NCBI RefSeq assembly: GCF_020882245.1
Contig: NC_083598.1
Span: 91,951,714 to 92,015,713 of the forward strand
DNA length: 64,000 nucleotides
Reading direction: 5' to 3'
Source: Rhopalosiphum padi
Lineage: Eukaryota > Arthropoda > Insecta > Hemiptera > Aphididae
A model generated the notes under the pieces. It searched no databases. It was not told where the DNA came from and saw nothing but the letters and a program-made list of their open reading frames with translations. Positions 13,264 to 26,802 of the stretch are shown here, in pieces. Numbering within the stretch: position 1 is the first letter of the stretch; each line of letters opens with the position of its first letter. Position numbers and translations under genes: made by a program.

Positions 13264-16200
13264 TATTATATCAATGGAGTTGCTTAAATGCGGTTATTAC
13301 AAATTTACAAACCACATTATTTTTTATTTCATGTTTGTTTTTGAATATTACGATGATGTGCTTGCAGTTTAAACAATGGTCCTACTGGAGTCTCGTATTG
13401 TAGCAATACAATATTACAATGGATTTATGCTCTAAATAGCTTTCCATATGGGTATATATTATAAATGGCTAATGTTCTGCAACGTTAAAAATGGTCCGTC
13501 AACGGTGCAACGGATAACGATAACACTAAGCGACGCGAAGACGACCGTCCACCATAATAGTGTAATAATACACATAATATACCTACGCAATACACGAGTG
13601 CAGTGCAGTTTGTGTGTGAATGTGTTACGGATTATGCACCGTTATAATACAGGTACACTCTGAGCAAACTTGTCTACGCCATATAATAATAATAATAATA
13701 ATAATAATAGTACGACAACGACGACGATGACGATCATAATACACGCGGCAGACGGATAAGAGCGAGAGAATAACGTAAAAAAAAAATGCTCAACGTTGAT
13801 AATTTCCGCGCGTTAAATATGATCAAATATTACGAAGAAAAAAAATAATGTCAACCAGTTTGGCCGAAAGCTTTCAATTTCTTCACTGTTAATAATATTA
13901 AAACATGAGTGATATGCAGAAATGTATTATCATAATATCTTCGTAACTCGTAAGTGTATATAGAAATATTAATATTACATATTATTATTATGTTATGCAC
14001 GTACGCGTGTTATACCGACGTTTTTCTTCTTCTTCTTCGCCTTCTTTTCTATACACGCAACGCGTTGTTTGTCGGTTAACCTAGACGGGATAATGCGCAT
14101 TGAGCGGCCAAAACAATCTTGACCGAATGCGTATAGATATAAATACCGGTTATATGGTCACTCTGACCTTTTGACTTGACCGGCTACACGTCCGACGCAA
14201 AACTCGTAAATATACGCTCAGCTACTTTATAATATGGTATAACAACTGTAGCGGTGGGTTTAATTTTTTTTATCGTAAACCGATTATTGCGACATACGAT
14301 CGCGCGCGCTTGCAAACGCGTGTGGGGACGAAAATCAGATAACCGCAAAAGGTCGTCATTTATTTAGCGATCAACAGCGATCATTTATCAATAATTATCC
14401 TATTACCTTGTCGAAATCAAAGTATTTATAAGTATTTATTTTAATATATTATGTATAAAATATGTATAATAAATGCATAATGTATAGAAATACCGCGAGT
14501 TCGGCGAGAGATTGCGTAATAGTATTTAACCAGATTTAATTAGTATATACCTAACGATTTCGTGATATCGCGCCCCACGCGCGAACGTCCTTCGAGTTGA
14601 ATTAATATTTGAATGTTAATAAATGAGTAACTCATGAGTTATCGTAAATTTGAACGATTTCTATAGGACTTAAATGAACGTTAACAACAAAATAATATTT
14701 TTTCCAAATTTCTTATACTCTTCTTTTTCGTGTAAAAATAAGCAAATTTTCTAAAAACTAATTAATAATATGCAGTCCCGCACTGATAATGTATATAATA
14801 ATAAATCTAGTAGTAAAATCCGCGTAAACGAAATTATTTATAAGTATTGCGTTTGACACGTATATCTATCTAAAACGTTCATGTGCGAGTATATAATTAT
14901 TATAGTTAATAATTTAATGATGCATTTTCGTGGTAAATCATTTTTAATTTCAGCAACGAAAGAAAAACTTTTCATTTAATTTTAATTACGCATCACGTAT
15001 CTAATTCCACGTGATGGACACTTCTTTGAGTATTAAAAATATTCCATTTACAGTAGATTAGTATCCATCGTCCATGTTATGAATATTTCGTAAAAAATTA
15101 TTAATACGCGCAACAAATATAAAATATAATATATGATTATATTTTGCTAAATAACTACGTTGACGACTTATCGTTTCTGCGTGCGATACCATACGCCAAG
15201 ACTATAACATATAAAGCCTTATAATGATGTGATTGCGGGAGAGGAAAATATCACTGCGTCCCGCGACGGTCCCACGATGGCCGCGAAATAGGTATTATTT
15301 CAGGTAAATTACACTTTTAGACAGCTGTTAATTAACGAAACACTACTTTAACAACTACCTATATATTAATATATTATCATTATTATTATATATATACCTT
15401 AACGCGGTATCCAAGGACCTCTGTCAAAAAAATCCAAACGACCGTCTGCCGTCCGCCCGTACGGTCGGCCGCGTCCGACGCGCATCATCGAGCGAAGACG
15501 ACGACGTATATAGAATACACGCAAAGGTAATTCTAAACTTCCAAATCACCTATGTACCTATGTATTATATTATCATTATACCGCTCGCCAGGTGGGTCCC
15601 ATCCGGTAATTCTATACGTACTTGGTGTGCGTGCGAGATTACACACATACACGACGAGACACAAGCACGTCGCGTCGTAAGGAAATACACGTCGTCGTTC
15701 GGCATAATTTAATATTATATTATGTACCTTTATGTATTATATACGCATATTATTGTAGTTATCGAAACGTATAATATGATTATGTTTTAAGGATTCGTGT
15801 CCTACTGCAGAGAATGGAAGGATTCGCTGTTGTGGTTGTGATAACCCATATGATACTCAATACTATAGTATAATATATTATAGTTTTAAAACTTATTATT
15901 ATATTATTATTAAAAATATTCTTCTTCCATCAATATGATAAACCTATACCCTGGATATAGCTTATAGCCTATGGATTTAATACCTAAACCCGTTAAAATA
16001 TTAACCGATTTTTATGAGAAAACAAAGTTTTTTCGCAAATAAAACTTATTTCCAATTCGTTTTTAAACAAACCAGGCGGTACAGACTATAATAATATGTA
16101 AGTAAAAAAACTACTTTAAAAATAATTTTTTTATAAGAATCTTTATTATCCACAAATAATTATTAAACACAGAATTGTATTACTAAATACCAGTATATTA

Positions 16201-18686
16201 TGTCCATGTTATAATTCTAAGCTAATATAAATCAAAATCTTTAAAAGAAAACGAATTTTTTTTCGCAAATAAATCGGAGTAATAAATTAAACATTTCACA
16301 GTATAGGATAGGTTAATTTTTTTCATGCTGTCAATAATTATAGTGGAATGAATAGAGGTACCTCTATTTTTTTCTTTGTGATAATAAAATATCGCGAATG
16401 ACTCGGCCACGCCACTACTTTTACGCCGTCAGATATATGTATAGATTTATGACTATAGTACCACGATGAGTACAACGCTAGGTAATAGGTATATAATCAT
16501 TTCTACGACCGAAAATCGGATGTCGTTTGGACTGCAACGACGGAAGTATACATGTTATTATTGTTGTTATGATGACGACCTCTTCCTCTCTTCCGCTGGT
16601 CCACGGTAGTAATGACTGACTGCTGAGCTGCTGCTGCCGCATATATAGGTATAATAACCGTCAGGTGGTATTAACCGTGACCCGGTTGGCGATTTGTTAC
16701 ATCCGTATTTTCTACCTACTATATAATAATATCAGGTACAACATAAAGCGTGCCGTCTACCTAACCATGCGTATATTATTATTAATAATTATAATATCAT
16801 ATATTTAGGTATACTATTAATATTTGTAATAATTATCATTATTCGCGTTTTGCAGGAATTGTCACATCCTGCAATAATGCATATCTTGCTACAAATAATA
16901 TAACAACAATATCGATATTACTCCAAATACTCACTCGATCAATCCGAGGAACGATAGCTAATTTTTTTTGTGCACGAAAAATAAAATTATATCACACACA
17001 TACACACACACACACACACACATATAGATCATACATACCACATACCAAATAGACAATAATAATATATGACACGTCTATGTAATGCGACACACACACATCA
17101 CGTACCTGCGGATATATATGGAAGACAGTGTCCGTTGACCCGGTTCGAGAAATATTGTTATTGACAAACGGCGCCGTCGAGATCGACAATAGACCGAATA
17201 ACCCTATACCATATGTATGTATATCGTCTATATCTATGAACAGTATGAAGTATATACGCGCGTACTTATACGACCTAATAGTCATCAGCTTCAATAAATA
17301 ATAATAATAATACGATACAAATGTGTCGATATTCGCTACCTGTTCACTATGAGCAGTTGTCCTCATTCGTTGCACATGCCGCTGCCGTCTAGTGTCTACC
17401 TACAGAGAATATTATTATTATCGTCGATGGCACCGTTATTGGCGCGCGTCGGTGAAATTAATCGCGGTAGCCGTTAAGCTAACCTAACCAAGTGGATACG
17501 ACTGCCATCATCGCCGCATCGATCACTTCATCGTTTTCATTTACACTTACGAAACCCTGTGTCCAAATTTACGAAAAAAACACTGCCGCAGATCATATTA
17601 TATTATAAAAAAAAATTCAAATTATAATACGAGTTTATTCGGAAATTTGCATGCAAACGCCTTCCATCCTGCTCTACACCATTATTACGTATGTAGTTAA
17701 CGTATTGTCAAACTCGTTTCCCACTCACGCCTCCACGGAGCCCATAATGTCCACCTCCGGAAAATCTTAAAAATGTTCCTCGATCCCGCAATGTTGTCGA
17801 TTCAACAACAAATATATTTTATTGGCGCGTCTGTACGGGTTGATATTTTCGGTAGTGTTTGAAAACCCTTATTTGCGATCTCTACACATTCATCGGACCT
17901 ATCGCAATCAAAATTATGCGTTCGTTATTTATTGATTATTAAATACAGATAAGGCCCAATGTACTATATTCTATAGGTAATTAGAAATGAATACAATGCA
18001 AATTGACATAAATACCCTATAATTCAGTTAAGTTGATTCTGGCTTACATGAGCTCCATAATTATTTTTAACTTGAACAGAAGGGTAGAGTGATGATTTGC
18101 TTAGCATCATTTGGTCAAAAACTACTTGTTTTAATTTTCAATTAAATCTATAATTTTTCAAAAAAAACCACCCGTTATAAAATTCAACGATTTACTGTAA
18201 TAGAGGTATTTCTCTTTGAAAAAAAATTAATTCACATCGTTAAAAGATGCATATCTCATAAATGAAATAAAAAAATTAAAATATTTAAAAATTATATAAC
18301 TTTTTTACAAACCTATAAAAATAAAAATCACAAAATCTAAATTACAATAAGAGTTTTCAATTTTTCATAATTAAACGATAAAAAGGTGGTTGACCCTGCA
18401 CATATATTTATTTCAATGCAGTAATATTATATTTTAACATTCTATAGCAAAACTATCTACTGTATAACCGCGAATAAAATAACAAATTGCTTACTCATAT
18501 CAATAATAACCGTTCGGCGCTATTCACACAAACACGTTTTAACCTTCAATTATAAATTAATATATTATATTATTATAATATTTGAAGTGTGTACGATTCG
18601 ACGACGGCTACTGCACAAAGTAACAGCAACAGCCGGTGGACCGACGACTATATAGGTACCTAATACCTATAGTACCTATTATATTA
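13264..18686. other. Non-coding DNA with CpG-rich islands and microsatellites, no gene seen
   Basis: It contains (AAT)n at 13683-13710, a (CA)n tract at 17001-17022 and CpG-rich patches at about 13720-13760, 14270-14330, 15420-15530 and 17380-17520. A 127-codon minus-strand open frame (16992-17375) ends in Val-Cys repeats read from the CA tract and is not credible. The patch at 15420-15530 ends in CGCAAAG followed by GTAATT, a possible plus-strand splice donor, so a non-coding first exon is conceivable but unproven. Confidence 0.45.
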
Positions 18687-19015
18687 CAGTGGCGTAAGAA
18701 AATTCACCAACGCATCTGGCAAACGTAGAAAAAACGCCTTTTTACCAATTAAAAAATTGAAGTGTTGATATTTTTTTTAATCTTTGATTTTACTCATTTT
18801 ATTAAGAATACAATTTATATTTATTAGTTATTATTTCAGTGTAAAATTCAAACCAAAAAATTTGCTTTTGTTGCTTTAGAGCGGACGATTTCATCAATAA
18901 TAAATTTCGTTTTGAAGGTAGAATAAAAATACCACTTTTGAATCACAATTTTCATCCCTTTACAATTTGCGCCTCTGGCGTAAGCACAGTTTACCATATC
19001 CTTGCTACACTACTG
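18687..19015. mobile_element. Putative hAT-like MITE with CAGTGGCGTA end
   Basis: The left end is CAGTGGCGTAAG. The proposed right end reads CAGTAGTGTAGC in reverse complement, so the inverted repeat is imperfect, and no target duplication is clear. A second GGCGTAAGC copy lies inside near the right end (about 18978). The same CAGTGGCG motif begins or ends other copies at 48677, 58609, 60277 and 60353, which supports a dispersed family. Confidence 0.4.
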
Positions 19016-19651
19016 CGTACGTATATATTATTAGATATTATATTACACGACCGTGTATTTAATTTTCTCCTAAATCAATAAATCTAAACGCATATATTAA
19101 ATGACGGATCAATAATTCACTGACTGGATTACGTTTTATATATCACGATTACTATACTAGCATATTAGATAATATAATATATTTATATATAATATATAAT
19201 ATGGCAAAAATACTAAAAACATGATGAACTTTAAAGTATGGTTTTTAAATATAATATTTAAAAATTTCAAAAATCAGAATTTAAATTAATTAATTATTAA
19301 AATAAAGATTGGTGATAAACACGCTTAGTGAATTACGCTGTATATATATTTACTTATTTTTGACGCAGTAATGGAAACGCGTGTTTAGTAGCTCCTATTA
19401 TGTATATTGTGTATGTGTTATAAATAATGATAATATTATAATAGGCACCTATAAGCGCGCGCTTACCTAAATACATTCTGCAGCAGTTAAGCCGAACGGG
19501 CCGGTTTCGATCATATATATTACTACACATTTAGCAGACGAACGATGAGGTAGCCGCGGTAATAACCTACATATTATAATGTATACATGTGTACACGTTA
19601 AGTATAAACTACCTACCTATTTGTTTTCACGTATACTTATATATCTTTGTA

Positions 19652-19705
<54 letters not shown>

Positions 19706-21318
19706 ACATCATTATTGTTTTTATCTGGTGTTAGAAGGTGTGCAAGTATATAATATATAATACATAGTATAATACGACCACACGTCATTTTGTACTCAAC
19801 TAATCCACACACGGCTACAATTAAAATAATAACTTGCGCGCGCAAACAGAAATATAATAAAATCGTGAAAGTCAACCGCGACACGCGTATATTATGATAT
19901 TAATATACAATATACTTATGTATGTGACCATTAACCAACGACGTATGTAATATATTGGGCGCTGAAGTGCGATATAATAAGGAAAATGGTAAACGCATAT
20001 GACCGTAATATTATATTATATCGTTCACCTACATGCGCAATGTACAGTGTACCTGCGATATATATATATATATATTATACTCGTACTCGAGGGCGCCTCA
20101 AACTCATAAATAATAACGACACGCGTCACGACAGATCCGCGAACCTGCAAGGTCGCGTCCTCCAAACGGTCAGAACGGACGTCGGTGATTAGTTTTTGTC
20201 CATTTTTCTTTTTTGTTCTTTTGTTCCAATCTCTTTATTGACCTTTCGCTTACCAAACCGAAGTCTCCAAATAATAATAATATATTAGTACGGTAGCCAG
20301 AATTTTGCTTAAGCGAGGCGGATTATTTATTATGTAGGGGTGTGTTTTTATTCATAAATTTGGTATGCAATTATGCCGTGGGCACAAATCATTTTGGATC
20401 TAAATTTTAATAAACTAAAGTTTCAAAATATAAATATAAATGTATGTGTGCCTCCAGGTTTTTAGAAAATACTTTAAGGTGTCGTAAATCAAAAAAAGGT
20501 TGGAACTCTGTACAAAGTAAAATAAAATGTTACATACAAAAACTCAAATAATTGTCTATTCCTGATAAATAAATCTTACTTTTTTAGGACCAGAGGGTGA
20601 TTTTACACCCTGAACTCCGCGTATATAATAATTATAGACAATGGTATAAGTGTGTCCGTAACGGCACATTATTATTATTTGTTATTCGTCGTCCGCAGAA
20701 TGAAAACAAAACATTCGAATAACAATCGCCTAATTTCGGGCCGAACGTGTTTACAATAATTACGTCGGTCACGACGACAGTTCTATCAAAATACAGTATT
20801 CAAATTTCTCATCTATACGGACGGTCCTGGCATGTATAATGTGTATATTGTATGTGCACACGATATACAGTCCAGCGTAACAATGCACACAACTCTAAAT
20901 GTATAGTATAAGCCAACTTAGAGAGCCTCTCTAGGTCAGCTGTTGTACCTACGAATCTATTTTGAAATTATATCGAAACGTATTTTATTCACGCGCACTG
21001 CTGCCTGCAGTGTTCTGAAATTCCAAAACCTGTGAAAATGTATTCATTCTATACTTCTATAATATTCCATAGAAAAATAATGCGTAATAATAGTAGGTAC
21101 CTATATAATAACGGTACCGATACGCATGTCTTGACGGTGGAGCTGAATATTGTCAACGGCGCAGAAAACAAAACAAACAGAAGAAAACTCAATAATATAT
21201 TTTAAAGTTTATTTCTAAATTATTTGCATGCTCCGCGTGATTTCGTTATTAATCGAATCCAAACGATCCGAACATTATCTGTTTTAAACTTAAATGCTAT
21301 TCTGACATTTTAGTTTAG
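19016..21318. other. Non-coding DNA with TA microsatellites, no gene seen
   Basis: The main feature is a TA array at 19653-19700, with a smaller one at about 20057-20076. Open frames spanning the arrays (Tyr-Ile repeats) are artefacts. CpG-rich patches occur at about 20080-20190 and 20640-20830. No exon or RNA gene could be supported. Confidence 0.5.
19653..19700. repeat. (TA)n microsatellite
   Basis: About 24 uninterrupted TA units. It is a likely length-polymorphic site and a likely assembly weak point. Confidence 0.95.
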
Positions 21319-21663
21319 GTAAGGAGTGCAGTTCGACAATTTATTCCCAGACGGAGGACTTACGTTGAACAAGTACCAATTATTTTTCTACAAACAAATA
21401 GAGCTTTACCTACAGCTGATATCGGCTGCTATAGCGAGATACTGCAGGCCGTTACCGGCAATATGTCAACAGCTGAGCGGCACAGTACGTTGAAGAGAAT
21501 GTTCTCATCTTTGACAAGATTAAAACCGTATAAGTTTTTACCTAACCCAAGGAATTCGACCAGTCAAACCCGCCTCGACGTGGATTATCTTCGACGAGAG
21601 GTTTGCGATTGCGAGAAAGTAATAGTGGCAATCCTGGATAGAAAAATCAAATTAAACTTTTGA
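21319..21663 (+). pseudogene. hAT-family transposase C-terminal relic
   Basis: An open stretch of 115 codons runs from just after an in-frame TAG to the TGA at 21661-21663. The C-terminal half has the hAT dimerisation-region order: an STAER motif, then FSSLTRLKPY, then NSTSQTRLD, then a REVCDCEKVI segment. Known hAT proteins show similar strings (STATAER-FS-LKRLKTYLR, then RL-GLALL-IHRE). The usual LRNS and GLALLSVHRE blocks are garbled here (KFLPNPRNSTS, VDYLRREVCD), and the first STAER is followed by a duplicated-looking STLKRM. No upstream catalytic DDE or BED finger is present. I infer a dead fragment of a hAT transposase or of a hAT-derived gene. Confidence 0.55.
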
Positions 21664-24300
21664 CAGGTATCTGTGGAATTTTCAAGAAAATTTCCACTGT
21701 ATTAAAATTAAATCAATTTTTGCTAAATAATAAAGAACAAATCTAGTTAAAGTTTAGACTAAATATTATAAAACTGTATTTGAAAACTGATAATAATAAT
21801 AATTTTATTTCCAATGTTTTCAAACTTTATTAGCACACGTACCTTTGTGTATATTGTACCATTTCATTTTTAAAAACTTTTATACTTTTATGATCATCAA
21901 AATTGTCATTCACACAAATGTATTGTCCTCCCTACACTCTACCACCAGAATCGTCAAGAACCCACAACAGTAATATATAAACTGTTAAAACAAACCATCT
22001 GAACAACTATATAATAAATTATATTACTCGATAAATAGAGAGACCTATATAAGTATATAACATATTAACTACTTACTACACATTTATATATATCTTATAT
22101 AGATAAACATTTCTGTGGTAAAATTATTTTAATTTATTTCTTATCATTTTTCAATTTAATCTCGAACGAATTATATTATTTTACATAAAATTCATTTAAA
22201 CATAAACGTATTTTCATAATACTCCTTATTTTTTAAAAATACCCAAAGTAATTATTAGTTTGTTATTATAATAATTACAGTAATTATTTATATACACAAT
22301 ATTTTTAGTATTCATTGAAATTAACAATTAAATTAATTCTTTTTGTTTAAAAAATGTTTGGGTTAAGGTTGAATTATTATCATATGTGTTCAGGTTGAAA
22401 AACCAGGTTAAACCATTGAGCTTACATATGTGTATTTCATGAATTAAAAATTACAAAAATAAAAATTAGATGATAAAATATGGATTTAGTGCACTCGATT
22501 TTATTATAAATTAAAATTATCTAAAGAAAATCTCTCAAAATATGCGTATTACATTCACGGCTGAGATTGTTTTTGGAAATATCATAGAACAATAATGTTA
22601 TTTGTATTAATAAAACAATATCTAAAACGCGAAACCGAAAAAAAATCGTAATGACAGCGCGTATATAATACGAGTAATATATATAGGTAGATAAGTCGTA
22701 CTAGAAGGCAAGCCCTCCGGTCTAGCAATAATGGATCACACGAATAAAAGCGCTTGTTATATTCTCTCCCACGATTACTTTCATATCTGTCCTTTCCGAT
22801 CTCAGGGTTTTACTTTCTTCTTCTGTAATTCTTACATTTCGGTTCGTGATTAACTGTGTACATCGGTGTCCACGATCCCCAAGTTGAGATTGATCGATAA
22901 GCGATTTACAGGTGCCTTAGTATAATATAATATACCCAACTTCCTAACCTTAAGTATACGCTGTCTTTCTTTTAAGCCATTCGTTATTTTATTTCTTACA
23001 GTTTTCTAACAAAAATGTCAACTTCCTATAGTTTCCATCTTGAGAAGCTGTCCAACACGCCGAACTTAACTAAAAATTAAACACTAATATTTGTTTCATC
23101 GTTTCAGTAATAAATACAAGGAATAGATATAAATTATAATAATAATAGATTATTTTTTAATTCAATTTTGAAAATTAGTTTTTCATTTTACTCGATACAC
23201 GAGTGTATTTAAATGATATAAACTGTTGGTAAAGGTACACCATAAAGTTTAAAAAAAAAGTTGTAATCATTTTTAATCTTTTTAATCGATTTTTATAAAT
23301 ATCAATACATTTTGCTTTAATGGGTGTATCTAAGAAAACTAATTGATAGATATGATCTCGAATGTGGGAGGTACAATCATTAGAAACTTCGTTAATATAT
23401 ATTTTATATTCCGTAGATGTAAACTCGATTATTTCTCATTTTAAGCGTCGTGCGAATGACACGTGAAACGATAAATCATTAAAATCGATCGTGCACATTT
23501 ATGAAAACTGCTGTCGCTCAACGCATGTGCATTGAACATATTTTGAAATCACGCGCGTGTTCAACAATTATTCAAATCAACAATAATAATATATTATATC
23601 ATTATACATAATTATTATTTTATACTTTGATATAACTTCAATTTTTCACATAACTTGGATTGGCTATAGGTACTATTTTTTCTTTTTCGTTCGATTAACT
23701 CGACAAACAAAATTATCACAAAAATGCAATAATTTATGTGCAGTGGACAGTGCATTAGTTTAGTTCATTTTATATTTATATAATATAATAAAGATTAACA
23801 GTTACCTTTTCCCACTGCACACTGTAGTATGAAATTAGTCGTGTATTAAACCAGTAAATAAAAAATTTAATAGTATATGTGCTTAATACATTTATATTTG
23901 TATTTTATATTAGCAGCAGAACGAATATTGGTCGAATTAACGTTCTGATAGAAATCCAACGGTATTACTTTACCGTCGTTATTCAGACCTTAATTGTATA
24001 AACGATTTTTATTGGCATTTGACAATGAGGAAAAAACTATTAAAAATAACAGTGTTCTTTTTGGAAGTAAAGTGTAAAATAATTTAAATTTATACATTTT
24101 ATTTATGTAGGTACACGCGGTGTATTCGGCAACAAAGAGTAAGACGAAAAATATTTCTTTGACAAATTAACTTGTCATTATTATTTGTTTGATGGACTTG
24201 AATTTTCTCACATACAACAATATAATATCAAACAAGCACGTAAGACACGTACCTATATCATAATTCGCGTATTATTATATTACTTTCCGACTATTGTATT

Positions 24301-24344
<44 letters not shown>

Positions 24345-26378
24345 GCGTACTGCACGCAGGACTATTATAGTTCTGTCTTTAATTTTGGCATTTTTTCAAC
24401 AAAACATAGGAGCGGTGTTTCGAACAACGTTTATTTCCTTTTTCACTGCGGTGGCGTTTTATTCCGTATCAACACGAAAAATACGAATACCTACTATACG
24501 TTATACAGCGGTGGCGATAACTCCGCACAGAAGATAACAATGACCTATTTTTTAATAATTGATACTAGATTACGTTAAATACGATCTGAATTTCGCGACA
24601 CGAATCACTTAACATTTGCTTCATAAGTATATTGTGTATATCTATTTTCTTCCCGGAAGGAAATTCTTACATCGTAACTACACCCGTTGAGATACGCGTG
24701 CTCTTGTATTGTATTATTATGTGTGCAAAGGTCCTGCGGGTCATTTAATAACTGAGAACCTGAACATAGTCGTGTGAGTATAATGGCTATGTATGTGCTG
24801 TATGTTGTTTAGTTATGCGGTAGGTACGCATACCTATATGGAATGTATGCGTAAAATCTCAACAGACCTTGGAAAGCTGCCTCCGTACTTGGCAGATCAA
24901 TCTATTTATCTCGACTGAATATCGACGACAAATGTCTGGACGAATAATCGTGTGTTGTTCTCTCCTCTTTCCTCAAATACCATTAATAACCGTGCTGGAA
25001 CTTGTGTTACACTACACCTATACGCGTAGTTATGTGATTGTTCCGCGGCCAATGTATAGACTATAAAAAAATAGTAAATTATACTGTAAACATTAAATCG
25101 AGACGAAAGTGAAAAAAATAAACAGTAATCGTGAACAGATCTCAATTATAAAGTTGAGCTGTTGCGACCTATGTACACGTACAATAAATATGAAAAATAT
25201 AAAACTTCGAAAATATATATAATATCTATACCATTGGTTTTTTAACTTTTTTTTTTTAATGCATTAATACGATAATAGTAAAATTATTCTAAGGAGAGAA
25301 ATCGGGCATGTCAATTGAATAAATCTGGCGATTATATATATTATTAATGCACTCACGTTGTGGTTGTAGTATTTATTTGCCAAAAATGTTTATAGTTGGG
25401 AACCTACTTTCGTTTTAATTCGGTAAGTGGCATTGTATTATATACAACCGCCGCCACTCCGTCTTTACGTTACATCTATTACAGTTAATAATACATGCGT
25501 ATATTATAATATAATGATATTTTACTACACAACAATGAAATTAAGTAATGAAATGTATTCGATTGTTTTATGCTGTCGGGTGTGTCAACTGTTTTATAAA
25601 ACAAATTCATTTTTACGTTTTTATTTGTATATCTATACCTTGTTTATACTCCGCGATTTGAAACTACGTCGGACCTCGGACCTGCATTATTGTACTTGTA
25701 TATTAAACATTTTAAATTTTTGGCATGACACGATTTGTAAGATATAAATAAGTACGTGGTTGTATACTATATAGACCAAACGGTATTAGTTGGTTGGAAT
25801 AACAAAATCAAATTTTACAACTTAATTTAATAGTTAATGTATATTTAATGATTTATATCATCGAAAGTTTGGCCCGCTGAAGGAATCGGATTTAAACACA
25901 GATGTCAATTACAATTTGAGTAAAAAAAAAATGGAAATAATTACACGCGTACTTGTATTAATTTATGTCAACGCGTGTTGGTTTGAAATCAAATCGACAC
26001 TACTGCACTTTATCACTTTTAGATTTCGTGCTCGAGATTATAGTTTATACCTGATGTGCAGTGTGTACGTCGATCATAAACACAATCAACCTGAATTTCA
26101 CGGCAGTTCGCAATCTTTTAAATAAAATCTGCGACAACCGTCTATTAAATACGTTTTCGCGTAAATGTACATATTTGATATTTATATAGTGTACCTACCT
26201 GAATATACCTGCCGTCATTATACGTATTGGGTAAAAAAAAATATAATCGGAACAATCATAAAAACGCTCTTTGAATTATAATTCCTAACTTATTATACAT
26301 TTGTAGTGATGATTGCAATAGTTCACCCACAAACTTCTGACCCACTCCGCGAATCGAAACACAAAAGTTCGATCTAAT
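21664..26378. other. AT-rich non-coding DNA, no gene seen
   Basis: It contains a (GT)n microsatellite at 24307-24337. Overlapping open frames on both strands at 24869-25145 and one at 25427-25747 lack domains and splice logic, and I take them as chance. Nothing else was supportable. Confidence 0.5.
24307..24337. repeat. (GT)n microsatellite
   Basis: A nearly perfect GT array of about 15 units, followed by ATGTGTAG. It generates spurious Cys-Val open frames. Confidence 0.95.
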
Positions 26379-26802
26379 ACAAAGGTTCCCAAGCTTTTTT
26401 TCTCCGTAAACCATGTGCCAAGTTTTTCAATATTCGTAGACCCCTAAAATTGAATTTTTACAAATTCATCTAGGCGTTTTTTATAGGTTACACGGAACGG
26501 CTAACTTAAATAGGGTTTACTATGGAGTGCAATTTTTTAAAAATAATAACGTGTTAAGTTTGTTTTTATTCATACCTTTATTTCTTTAGTAATGATAATA
26601 TTTATTAATTTTTTTTAATAACTAAAACGACAAAAAATGCAAATTAAATTAAACTACGATACACGCATTTTTGACTTAATAACTCTCATGGTTCATTATT
26701 TAAACCTCAAGCACCCCCGAAATTTTCTTTTTCGTTGACATAGACCCATTGACTGTTAAAATCAACCTCAGGGGGTCAATAAAGACCACTTTGGGAACTT
26801 CT
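26379..26802. mobile_element. hAT-type MITE (424 bp) with perfect 8-bp target duplication
   Basis: The octamer GATCTAAT directly repeats on both sides (26371-26378 and 26803-26810), the hallmark 8-bp duplication of hAT insertions. The ends are ACAAAGGTTCCCAAGC on the left and, in reverse complement, AGAAGTTCCCAAAGTGG on the right. The interior is AT-rich and has no transposase. Flank identity suggests a comparatively recent insertion. Confidence 0.85.

Noticed and set aside
16992..17375. 127-codon minus-strand open frame
   Set aside because: It ends in Val-Cys repeats read from a CA microsatellite, has no domain, and is otherwise Tyr/Ile-rich; a chance frame.
24185..24578. Overlapping frames with Cys-Val repeats
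   Set aside because: Generated by the GT microsatellite; no conserved features on either side.
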